Source: JAHECE01 sp963780675 (lineage in GTDB: Bacteria; Actinomycetota; Actinomycetes; Actinomycetales; JAHECE01). From it: a stretch of 64,000 nt of DNA. The notes beneath the pieces are model-generated. The model had not been told where the DNA came from. It ran no database searches and saw nothing but the letters and a program-made list of their open reading frames with translations. The translations under genes were made by a program, and so were the position numbers. The stretch covers positions 62,001-126,000 of the forward strand of contig CAWACR010000012.1 in NCBI GenBank assembly GCA_963780675.1, given 5' to 3'. Shown piece by piece: positions 52,214-60,350 of this stretch. How positions within the stretch are numbered: the first letter of the stretch is position 1; every line of letters begins with the position of its first letter.

Positions 52214-53283
52214 ACACGCAGATCATCCGCACGATCCTGCGCAAGGACGTGGGGGCGCTCCGGAACGACCGGTTCTACGTCCTGCTCACCTCGATCTCGA
52301 TCGTGGCCTACCCGCTGCTCTTCTGGCTCCTGCCCTCCACCGTGGAGGAGACCCTGGAACTCGGCGTCGCGCCGTCGTCCTTCGTCGACATCCTGGGCGG
52401 CGCGGAGGCGGAGCAAGGGGGCCTCGCCGTCGAGGGCTACGACGACGCCGCGGCCCTCGAGGAGGCGGTCGACGCCGGTGACCTCGCCGCAGGCCTCGTG
52501 TTCCCCGCGGGCTTCCTCGCGGCGACGGCCGCGGGGGAGACGACGACGGTCACCCTCGTCCTCGACGCCGGCGCGCCGCCCGAGGTGGCCACCACCCTGG
52601 AGGGGCTCGTCGCGGAGGTGGCCTACGCCGTCGCCGGCTCGCCCCCGCCGGTCGACCCGCTGACCGAGGTGGTGATCCTCGGCGAGGACCGGGTGGGCGA
52701 CCAGGTGGCGCTGCGTGAGCAGCTCCGGCCGCTCCTGGCGTTCTTCGTGCTGCTCGTCGAGACCCTGGCGCTGGCCACCCTCGTCGCCTCGGAGGTGCAC
52801 CAACGGACGGTGACGGCGATCCTCGTCACGCCCGCGACGTCGGCCGACTTCCTCGCCGCGAAGGGCATCCTCGGTACCGCCATGGCGTTCGTGGAAGTCA
52901 CCCTGATCATGGCGCTCATCGGCGGGCTGGCGACCGGCTGGCCGATCCTGCTCGTCGCCCTGCTGCTCGGCTCGGCGCTCGTCACGGGCTTCGGGATGAT
53001 CGCGGGCGCCTTCGGGCGCGACTTCATGTCGGTGCTCTTCATCTCGATGGCGTTCATGATCCCGCTGATGATCCCGGGGTTCGCGGCCCTGTTCCCCGGG
53101 ACCGCCTCGGTGTGGGTGCAGGCCATCCCGTCGTGGCCGCTGGTCGACACGATCGTCCGGGTGACCACGCAGGGCGCGGGATGGTCCGACGTCGCCGGGA
53201 GCCTCCTGCTGCTCCTGGCCTGGTGCGTCGCGGCGTTCGGGGCGGGCGTCGTCGTCCTCGGCCGGAAGGTGGCTCGACTGTGA
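52210..53283 (+). CDS. ABC-2 type permease 1
   Basis: A 357-aa permease: one N-terminal helix, an extracytoplasmic region (about 45-175), then about five helices (PLLAFFVLLVETLALATLVAS onward). GTG 52210 overlaps the ATPase stop and its own stop overlaps the next gene (GTGA), so the three proteins are made in fixed ratio. Confidence 0.9.
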   Translation: MNTQIIRTILRKDVGALRNDRFYVLLTSISIVAYPLLFWLLPSTVEETLELGVAPSSFVDILGGAEAEQGGLAVEGYDDAAALEEAVDAGDLAAGLVFPAGFLAATAAGETTTVTLVLDAGAPPEVATTLEGLVAEVAYAVAGSPPPVDPLTEVVILGEDRVGDQVALREQLRPLLAFFVLLVETLALATLVASEVHQRTVTAILVTPATSADFLAAKGILGTAMAFVEVTLIMALIGGLATGWPILLVALLLGSALVTGFGMIAGAFGRDFMSVLFISMAFMIPLMIPGFAALFPGTASVWVQAIPSWPLVDTIVRVTTQGAGWSDVAGSLLLLLAWCVAAFGAGVVVLGRKVARL

Positions 53284-54360
53284 ACAGGTTCAGCGTGGGG
53301 CGGGCGCTCCGGGTGACCCAGAAGGACCTGCGGTTGGGCCCGCGGTCGCCGATCTTCCTGTGGGCGATCGGGCTACCTGTCCTGATGACGTTCCTGATCA
53401 CCGCCGTGTTCGGCTCGCTGTTCGCGCCCCCGCCGCGGCTCGCGGTGGTGGACGACGACGCCTCGGCGGTCGCCGCGGCACTCCTCGCGGCGGAGGGGAT
53501 CGACGTCACGGTGCTCGACGACGAGGCGGATCTGCTCACGGCGGTCGAGGCCCACGACTACGACGCGGGGCTCGTCCTGCCCGCCGGGTTCGACGCTGCG
53601 CTTCAGGCGGGGGAGCGGCCGCCGATGGAGTTCTACGTCTCGGGCAGCAGCCTCGCGTCCACGCGCGTGATCCTCGGCGTGACCACGCTCGCCGCGATCC
53701 GGGACCTCGCGGGCCAGTCGCCACCGGTGGAGGTGGTGGTCACCCAGCTCGGCGCCGAGGACTTCGTGCCCATCGAGGACCGGCTGATGCCGCTCATCGT
53801 CTTCTACTCGGTCGTCATCGCGGCCATGTTCCTGCCGGCTGCCTCGCTCGTGGACGAGCGGGAGCGGCGGACGCTCGAACGCCGTGCTGGTGACGCCCAC
53901 GCGGATGTCGGAGGTGCTGCTCGGCAAGGCGGTCCTCGGGGTGGTGCTCGCGCTGCTGATGGGACTGGTGTCGCTGGCGCTGAACGACGCCTTCGGCGGC
54001 CAGCCCGGCGCGATGGTGGTGTTCCTGCTGGTCGGGGCCGTGATGATGGCGGAGGTCGGGCTGATCCTCGGCTGCTGGGCGCGGGACTCGAACACGCTCT
54101 TCAGCGCGATCAAGGGCGGCGGCATCCTCATCGCGCTGCCGGCGTTCTTCTTCCTCTTCCCGGCGCTGCCGCAGTGGATCCCGCACCTGGTGCCGACCTA
54201 CTACTTCCTCGGACCGATCTACGGAATCGCGACGCAGGGGGACACGCTCGGCGACCACCTCCTGGACCTGGCGGTGGCGCTCGCGGTGTGCGCGGCGCTC
54301 GTGCCGGCGGTGCTGCGCGTGGGGCGGAAGGCGGAGCGGCAGAGCGCGCTCATGGTGTGA
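53280..54360 (+). CDS. ABC-2 type permease 2 (one frame break)
   Basis: A permease of 359 aa after correction with the same plan as permease 1: N-terminal helix, external domain (LAVVDDDASAVAAAL...), then about five helices. An extra base at 53877 (CTC+G) breaks the frame inside ERRTLNAVLVTP. The stop lies in an 18-nt tandem duplication (54344-54361, 54362-54379). Confidence 0.88.
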
Positions 54361-54379
54361 GGCGCGCTCATGGTGTGAG
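54344..54379. repeat. 18-nt tandem duplication across a stop codon
   Basis: Two perfect copies of GCGCGCTCATGGTGTGAG, each containing the permease TGA. Confidence 0.9.
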
Positions 54380-54417
54380 TCCCGGCATGTTCAACCCGAG
54401 TGGCCCGCCCCGGGTTC

Positions 54418-55182
54418 TCACTGCGGGACGCAGCGGAGGATCACGTTGGTGCAGGGGTCGCGCTCGGCCACGTAGCCCTCGTTGCAGACGAGGTCGCTCG
54501 TGTAGGTGCGGCCGGAGTTGGGGACGTCCTCCTCCTGCTTGCAGGCCAGCGAGCCCTGGGGCCCGCCGTCCCAGCAGAACCCGGGCCCGCACGGCTCGAC
54601 TGCGTAGCCCTCGGGGGTCCAGGGGCAGGCGCGGCGCTCGAGCGTGAGCGAGGGGCAGGCCGTGGTCGTCGTGCTGATGGTTGTCGACGGGCCGGCTGTC
54701 GGCGAGGGTTTCAGGGAGGTCCAGAGCTTGACCCCGAGCGCGATCATGAGGCCGAGGGCCAACGCCGCTGCGGCGGCGGCGAGCACGGCCACCCAACGGC
54801 CGCGCCGCCCACCGAGGTTCCGAAGCCAACCACCCGGCCGTCCGGGCGGGCGCGGCGGCCGCGGGGGGCGGGGCGGTTGCGGGGGCGGGGAGGTTGAGCG
54901 GGCCGTGGCGGCTGCTGCGGAGCGGGTGGCTGGGGTGCCGGCGGTGGCCCGGACAGGCCACCGAGTCGGATCTGGTTCCGTAGGGCGGCCTCAGCGGCGA
55001 CGTGGTTGGGGCCCACGACCCGGGCGCTGTTCCTCAGGGCCGTTTCGATCATCGCCGGCCCGGTCGATTCCCTGGGCCTGGAAGGCGACGGCATTGGACG
55101 CGAAGTACTCCGCGATGGTCATGTTCGAGTAGGCGAGCCCCTGGAAGATCGGTCCCCAGTTGATGAACGTCGGAGTTGTCAC
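54418..55182 (-). CDS. Membrane-anchored Cys-rich protein with Pro-rich linker (frame breaks)
   Basis: The N-terminal helical part (TTPTFINWGPIFQGLAYSNM, then ALRNSARVVGPNHVAAEAAL) precedes a Pro/Arg-rich cytoplasmic linker, one membrane helix (AVLAAAAAALALGLMIALGVKLW), a Thr-rich stalk and a C-terminal domain with eight cysteines. One extra base is clear at 55056 (GCC+G). The Pro-rich linker (about 54830-54900) needs two more extra bases or one missing base and cannot be resolved by eye. GTG 55182. Function unknown. Confidence 0.6.
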
Positions 55183-55339
55183 GGTCGACCTCGTCCCGCC
55201 GTGCGCTCGTCCGCCCCTCGCCCGAGCCGCAGGGCTCGCCATACGAGTTTCCCGCTGAGCCCGGGACCCACGGACTCGATCGAGCGGCCGGCCGCGTCCC
55301 GCCCGCGTGCCGCGAGGACGAAGGCACCTCGAGCGTGAC

Positions 55340-56326
55340 CTAGGTCCCGGATCTTGGCGGCTCGACTTCGCTGCGCGCCCCACCGTGCTGGTGTGGAGCC
55401 TCGCCCTGCGGTTTCGCGAACTCCAGGCAGTAGAACAGGCCGCGCCAGACGTCAGTGAGCCGGACGTCCGCCATCCCGGGGGGCACCAGGTCCACCGGCG
55501 CTACGACGGGTGTTCGCCCGGACGCGAAGGACCTCCGGAAGCCCGGGATCGTGCGCTCGTAGGTGCGGGCGGCGCGCTCCTTCTCGTCCACGATCACCAC
55601 CCGCGCGCCGGGCCTGGCGACCCGCGCCATCTCCTGGACCGCCCGCGCCTTGTCGTCGAAGAAGTTGATCCCGCCCACGTGGACCACCGCGTCGAAGGTG
55701 GCGTCCCGGAAGGGCAGCGCCTCGGCGTTCGCCAGGTAGAGCGGCACCCGCCACCGGCGGCGCCGCACCAGCGCGCGGGCGTGCCGCAGCTGTCCAAGCG
55801 AGATGTCGAGGGCGTGCACCTGGCCGACGTCCGGGCGGGCCAGGAGGCCGGGCAGGTTCGAGCCGGGGCCCGTGGAGACGTCCAGCACGCGACCCCCACG
55901 GGGTTCGAGGCGGTCGAGCACCTCCCGGCGACCGCGCTCCTCGCGCATCCCTCCGACGGCGAACGCCACCCTGCTGAAGAGCGCGTAGCCCCAGGCGAAG
56001 CGGTCGTAGAGGTGAGCGAACCGGCGGTTCTGACCGGTCAGCTCCTCCGGCTCGATCACGTGGACGATCCCGTCCCGTAGCGGGTAGGTGCGCGCGCAGG
56101 TGGTGCAGGGGTAGGCGCGCTCGGTGGCGTCCCAGGTCAGCGAGCCGCCGCACGTCACGCACGCCAGGATCGGGACCAGGGCTGCGGGATCGTCGTCGAC
56201 CCGGGGTGTGCCTCGCGGGTCGGGTGCGCCGCGCCGTCGGGACGCTCCGAGCACGGCGCCCAGCGCCGCCGCGACGGCACTTGCGAGGGCGGCGAGGACG
56301 ACGACGGCGGCCCGGCGCGTTCTCAT
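55340..56326 (-). CDS. Membrane-anchored SAM methyltransferase with zinc-ribbon-like N-terminus
   Basis: A 328-aa protein: N-terminal hydrophobic helix (about 6-28), a Trm112-like CxxC...CxxC segment (ACVTCGGSL, PCTTCARTYPLRDGIVHVI), then a class I methyltransferase (VLDVSTGPGSNLPGL for SAM binding; FDAVVHVGGINFFDD). Resembles UbiE/quinone-type or small-molecule methyltransferases. The gap to the next gene (55183-55339) shows nothing clear. Confidence 0.88.
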   Translation of the reverse strand: MRTRRAAVVVLAALASAVAAALGAVLGASRRRGAPDPRGTPRVDDDPAALVPILACVTCGGSLTWDATERAYPCTTCARTYPLRDGIVHVIEPEELTGQNRRFAHLYDRFAWGYALFSRVAFAVGGMREERGRREVLDRLEPRGGRVLDVSTGPGSNLPGLLARPDVGQVHALDISLGQLRHARALVRRRRWRVPLYLANAEALPFRDATFDAVVHVGGINFFDDKARAVQEMARVARPGARVVIVDEKERAARTYERTIPGFRRSFASGRTPVVAPVDLVPPGMADVRLTDVWRGLFYCLEFAKPQGEAPHQHGGARSEVEPPRSGT

Positions 56327-56369
56327 GGTTCCTCCTGGGGCGGTGGGTCGGGACGAGGCGTCGGAGCGC

Positions 56370-56772
56370 TCACAGCCCGAGCACCCCGAAGAGGACGAGG
56401 CAGATGATGGCGCCCACCACCGACATCGACAGGCCCCAGGCGAGCAGGTGGCGGAAGAGGCTGTTCTTGTTCTCGGTCACGGCGGCGCAGGCGATGCAGA
56501 GCGCCCCGAGGGTGGACAGCGGCGAGGCGTCGACCAGGTGCGAGCCCACGTTGATCGACGTGATCATCGCGACGGGGTCCGCACCGGGGATCTGGTCGAG
56601 CAGGCCGGGAACCAGCGAAGAGGAACGTCACGCCGACGAGGACCAGGAAGAGGTCGAGGGGGAACCCGGCGAGGACGTCGACGGCGGCGAGGTCGAGGAA
56701 CACGGCCCCGACGACGATCACCAGCGCGAGGATCGACATCCACGCCGGGAGGGAGACTCCGCCGGGGTCCAT
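56370..56772 (-). pseudogene. MatC/SLC13-like dicarboxylate carrier, internally deleted
   Basis: The N-terminal helices (SILALVIVVGAVFLDLAAVDV) and the C-terminal part (GSHLVDASPLSTLGALCIACA) resemble the two ends of a MatC-type dicarboxylate carrier, but the total is only 133 aa versus more than 400 in the family. An extra base at 56613 (GCT+G) also breaks the frame. It is probably an internal-deletion remnant. Confidence 0.55.
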
Positions 56773-56820
56773 GGCAGTCCCGACGCTACGCGCGGGGGTG
56801 GCGAGCGGTGGTTGGGCAGG

Positions 56821-57831
56821 TCAGGGGGGCGCGGGGGAGGCGGTCGGCGGGAGGCGGGCGACGCGGTCGAGGAGGTCCGTCACGATCGGCAGCATGGGGC
56901 CCGACAGCATCCAGCCGAGGCGTTCGCGGGCGAAGGCGCGGACGTCCTCCGGGGTGGCGGCGTCGAGGGTCTGCTCGGCATAGAGGCGCACGAGGCCGTG
57001 CCCGCCTCTCGCCACGGCCGAGAAGTCGGCGAGCGCCCGGATCCGCGCCGGTCCGCCGGCCGCCACGTACGCCTCGTAGAGGGCGACGGCGCCCTCGGCG
57101 GAGTGCTCCAGCGTGAAGACCACCAGGAGGACAGCGAGCTCGCGCACCGGGTCGGCCGGGCCGCTGTTCTCCCAGTCGAGGACCGTCACGCCGCCCCCAC
57201 AGGTCCGGCGGACGTTGAGCACGCTGAGGTCGCGGTGGCAGGTACGCAGCGCGGCGGGGTCGTCGGCGGTGACCAGGTCTCCCATCGCGAGGAGGTCGGG
57301 CAGGGCCGCTTCGAGGGTGGGCGCCCACGCTTCTCCGGCGCGGCGTCCGGCCTCGAGCAGGGCCGTCCATTCGGGGAGCGCGATGACGTTCCCCCACCAC
57401 TGCTCCTCCTCCTCGGGTGCGGCGGGCAGGTCGAGGCGGTGCAGCGCGGCGGCGATGCGGCCGAAGTCCTCCGCGCTCGCCCGGGACTCGGGGTCGAGGT
57501 CCACCCAGGCGAAGACCCGGAACGCGCCGTCGGCCCCGCCGTCGGGGAGGGTGGCGCCGGCGAGGAGGGCTCGACCCTCGACCGTACGGGCCGGCCGGGG
57601 GAGGGGGATGCCGGCCGCCGCGGCGGTCTCCTGGAACGCGAGGTCGGCGGAGGCACGGGCCTCGTCGGTGTGGTGGAGCGCCTGCTTGACGGCCCACGTC
57701 CCGCGGTCCGTCTCGAGGCGCCAGATGATGCCCTGCTCGCCCTTGTCCGCGAGGACCGCTCGGCCGGTGGGGGCGCCGAGGTCGAAGGCGTCGGAGATCG
57801 CGTCTGTGATCGCCGTCGACATCGTGTCCAT
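56821..57831 (-). CDS. Aminoglycoside/choline kinase-like (APH family) phosphotransferase
   Basis: A 336-aa protein kinase-like fold: nucleotide-binding start (GIIWRLETDRGTWAVKQAL), catalytic CHRDLSVLNV and metal-binding LDWENSG. The family phosphorylates small molecules; substrate unknown. ATG 57831 lacks a strong ribosome binding site; ATG 57822 is possible. Confidence 0.9.
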   Translation of the reverse strand: MDTMSTAITDAISDAFDLGAPTGRAVLADKGEQGIIWRLETDRGTWAVKQALHHTDEARASADLAFQETAAAAGIPLPRPARTVEGRALLAGATLPDGGADGAFRVFAWVDLDPESRASAEDFGRIAAALHRLDLPAAPEEEEQWWGNVIALPEWTALLEAGRRAGEAWAPTLEAALPDLLAMGDLVTADDPAALRTCHRDLSVLNVRRTCGGGVTVLDWENSGPADPVRELAVLLVVFTLEHSAEGAVALYEAYVAAGGPARIRALADFSAVARGGHGLVRLYAEQTLDAATPEDVRAFARERLGWMLSGPMLPIVTDLLDRVARLPPTASPAPP

Positions 57832-57880
57832 CGCCGAAGTCTGCCCCGCAGGACCGCTCACCGGTAGACGCGCCGCCCGG

Positions 57881-57909
57881 TTGACACGAGGCCGCACAAG
57901 GAGTGTACT
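57881..57909 (+). promoter_or_regulatory. Promoter of the imuA'-imuB-dnaE2 operon
   Basis: TTGACA (57881-57886), 17 nt, then TGTACT (57904-57909), a good housekeeping promoter. The LexA box lies directly downstream over the expected start point. Confidence 0.65.
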
Positions 57910-57918
57910 GACGTTCGA

Positions 57919-57934
57919 TCGAACAGGCGTTCTA
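57919..57934 (+). promoter_or_regulatory. LexA (SOS) box
   Basis: TCGAACAGGCGTTCTA matches the actinobacterial LexA consensus TCGAAC-N4-GTTCGA at all but two positions. A perfect palindrome GTTCGATCGAAC (57913-57924) overlaps it and may add a second half-site. Confidence 0.8.
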
Positions 57935-57954
57935 GATGGTGAAGGGGGAGGGGT

Positions 57955-58761
57955 ATGGGCGTCGCGGCACCTGAGCGGGTCTCCACTCTCACCGAACGCC
58001 TGCACGCGGCTCAGCAGGCGCTCGTGGCCGCCGAGGCGGCGGCGGGCCTGCGTACCGCGTTGCCGCAGGTCTCGAGGGCATGGCCGACGACGGCGCACCC
58101 GTCCCCGCCGCTCGAGGTCGGCGCTGCCCCGCCGGCGGCCGCGGTGAGCGATCGCTTCCTCCCGGTCCCCGACGCCCTCGTCCCGCTCGTCCCGTTCGGC
58201 GGGCTGCGCCGGGGGAGTGCCGTGCGCGTCGAGGGATCCACCTCGCTCCTCCTCGGGATGGCGGCTGCGGCGTGCCGGGACGGGGGGTGGTGCGCCGTCG
58301 TCGGCATGCCCGACCTGGGGCTGGCCGCCGCCGCCGAGCTCGGCCTGCCGCTCGATCGGGTGGCGCTCGTGCCGAGGCCCGGGGCCGACAGCCCTGCGGT
58401 GCTGGGCGCGGCCGTGGACGGGTTCGACGTCATCGTGCTCGGGGACGTGCCCCACCTCGTCGAGCGCGACCGGCGGCAGCTCGCCTCGCGGCTGCGGCAC
58501 CGCGAGGCCGTCCTCCTGACCGCGGGGGCGTGGCCGGGGGTCGAGCTGGTGCTGTCCGTGACCGAGTCCCGGTGGAGCGGTGTCGGGCAGGGGTACGGGG
58601 CACTGCGGGGGCGGGACCTGACGGTGCGGGTCGGTGGGCGTGGTGCCGCGAACGGGCTCGGCGTCCAGACGAGGTTGCGCTCGCCCGACGGCGTCCGGCT
58701 CGTGACCCCGGCCGGCGAGACGGGCGCGAGGGTGGACGACCTCGTGCCGAGGGCGGGGTAG
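57955..58761 (+). CDS. ImuA'-like RecA-fold SOS mutagenesis protein
   Basis: A 268-aa RecA-like protein without a full Walker A (VRVEGSTSLLLGMAAAA at that point) but with Walker B-like VIVLGDVPHLV. It recruits the translesion synthesis machinery in actinobacteria. ATG 57955 has GGGGGAGGGG upstream. It is the first gene after the LexA box and is followed 2 nt later by imuB. Confidence 0.82.
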   Translation: MGVAAPERVSTLTERLHAAQQALVAAEAAAGLRTALPQVSRAWPTTAHPSPPLEVGAAPPAAAVSDRFLPVPDALVPLVPFGGLRRGSAVRVEGSTSLLLGMAAAACRDGGWCAVVGMPDLGLAAAAELGLPLDRVALVPRPGADSPAVLGAAVDGFDVIVLGDVPHLVERDRRQLASRLRHREAVLLTAGAWPGVELVLSVTESRWSGVGQGYGALRGRDLTVRVGGRGAANGLGVQTRLRSPDGVRLVTPAGETGARVDDLVPRAG

Positions 58762-58763
58762 GG

Positions 58764-60350
58764 ATGGAGGTCTCGACTCGGACGGCCGCCGTCTGGGCCC
58801 CGGACTGGCCGGTGGCGGCCGCCGTCGCCGAGGGCCTGGCCGAGCCCCATCTCCCGGTCGCGGTGCACGACGGCCGCGGGATCACCGCGGTCTCGGCCCG
58901 GGCTCGTGCCGAGGGGGTGTGCCGGGGCATGCGACGGCGGAGCGCCCAGGGCCTGTGTCCGGGGCTCGTGCTGGTCCCGGCCGACGAGGGGCGCGACGTC
59001 CGGGCGTTCGAGCCGCTCGTCCAGGCGGTCGAGACCGTGGTGGCGGGGGTTGAGGTCGCGAGGCCCGGCGTCGTCCTCCTGCCCGCGCGCGGGCCGGCGC
59101 GGCACGTCGGCTCGGAGGAGGCCCTCGCCGAGCTGCTCGTCGGGCGGGTCGCCGAGGAGGCCGGCGCGGAATGCCAGGTCGGGATCGCCGACGGCGTGCT
59201 GGCGGCCGTGCTCGCCGCGCGCGAGGGTGTGATCGTGCCGACGGGGGGTTCCCCGGCGTTCCTCGCCCCTCGTGACGTGCGGGAGTTGCAGCACGTCACC
59301 ACCACGCGAGAGGCCTGGGCGGAGACCGACGGGCTGACCGACCTCCTGCGCCGCCTCGGCCTGCGCACGCTCGGTGCGTTCGCCGGGCTGGAGCACGGCG
59401 ACGTCCTCGCCAGGTTCGGCGCGGCGGGGGAGCTGGCCCACCGGCTCGCCCGGGGCCTCGACGTCCGCCCGCCCGTGACTCGCCGGCCCGAGCAGGACGT
59501 CCTCGCCCGGGTGGACCTCGACCCGCCTGCGATGCGGGTCGACGCCGCCGCGTTCGCCGCCCGGCGCCTTGCCGAGCAGCTCCACGAGCGGATGCTGCGC
59601 CGGGGGGTCGTGTGTGCCCGGTTGCGGGTCGAGGCCCGCACCGAGACGGGGCAGGAGCTCGTCCGCACCTGGCGCATCGACGGGGCACTCACTGCCTCCG
59701 AGCTCACCGACCGGGTGCGGTGGCAGCTCGAGGGCTGGATCAGCGGGCGGAGCGGGACGGGGCCCAGCGCCCCGCTGACCCGGCTCGAGATCGCCGCCGA
59801 GGAGGTCAGCCCGGCGAACGTCACCCAGGACGGGCTGTGGGGCCGTGCCCGCCGGGGCGAGGTGCAGGCCGGGCGGGCGGCCCTGCGCATCCAGGGGCTG
59901 CTGGGACCGAGCGGGGTGCTCAGCCCGGTCGCGCAGGGTGGGCGGGACCCGCGGGCGCGGGTGCGGCTCGTCGCATGGGGGGACGAGGCGGCGCCCCTGC
60001 GCCCGCTCGGCGCGCCGTGGCCCGGGCAGATCCCCCCGCCGCTGCCGGCGACCGTGCCCGCCGAGCGGGTGGGTGTCGAGGTGCTCGACGCCGACGGTCG
60101 CTCGCTCGGGATCGGTGAGCGCGGCGAGCTCAGCGGCCGCCCGGTGCGGGTGCTCGGGGTCCCGGGAACGGGTGCGGGGGAGGGCGCCGGGCGGGTCGAG
60201 GCGTGGGCGGGGCCGTGGCCGGTCAGCGAGCGGTGGTGGACCGGCGAGCCGCGGCGGCGCGCCTACCTGCAGGTGCTGCTCGCCGACGGACCGGGCGCGC
60301 TCGTCGCGGCGGACGTCGAGGGCTGGTGGCTGGAGGGGGTCTATGACTAG
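58764..60350 (+). CDS. imuB: ImuB, catalytically dead Y-family polymerase homologue
   Basis: A 528-aa protein with Y-family layout (AVWAPDWPVAAAVAEGL, then LRRLGLRTLGAFAGL in the helix-hairpin-helix). The catalytic acids of true Y-family polymerases (DxD and SxDE) are missing, as expected for ImuB, which bridges the beta clamp and DnaE2. ATG 58764. The end overlaps the dnaE2 start by 8 nt. Confidence 0.9.
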   Translation: MEVSTRTAAVWAPDWPVAAAVAEGLAEPHLPVAVHDGRGITAVSARARAEGVCRGMRRRSAQGLCPGLVLVPADEGRDVRAFEPLVQAVETVVAGVEVARPGVVLLPARGPARHVGSEEALAELLVGRVAEEAGAECQVGIADGVLAAVLAAREGVIVPTGGSPAFLAPRDVRELQHVTTTREAWAETDGLTDLLRRLGLRTLGAFAGLEHGDVLARFGAAGELAHRLARGLDVRPPVTRRPEQDVLARVDLDPPAMRVDAAAFAARRLAEQLHERMLRRGVVCARLRVEARTETGQELVRTWRIDGALTASELTDRVRWQLEGWISGRSGTGPSAPLTRLEIAAEEVSPANVTQDGLWGRARRGEVQAGRAALRIQGLLGPSGVLSPVAQGGRDPRARVRLVAWGDEAAPLRPLGAPWPGQIPPPLPATVPAERVGVEVLDADGRSLGIGERGELSGRPVRVLGVPGTGAGEGAGRVEAWAGPWPVSERWWTGEPRRRAYLQVLLADGPGALVAADVEGWWLEGVYD

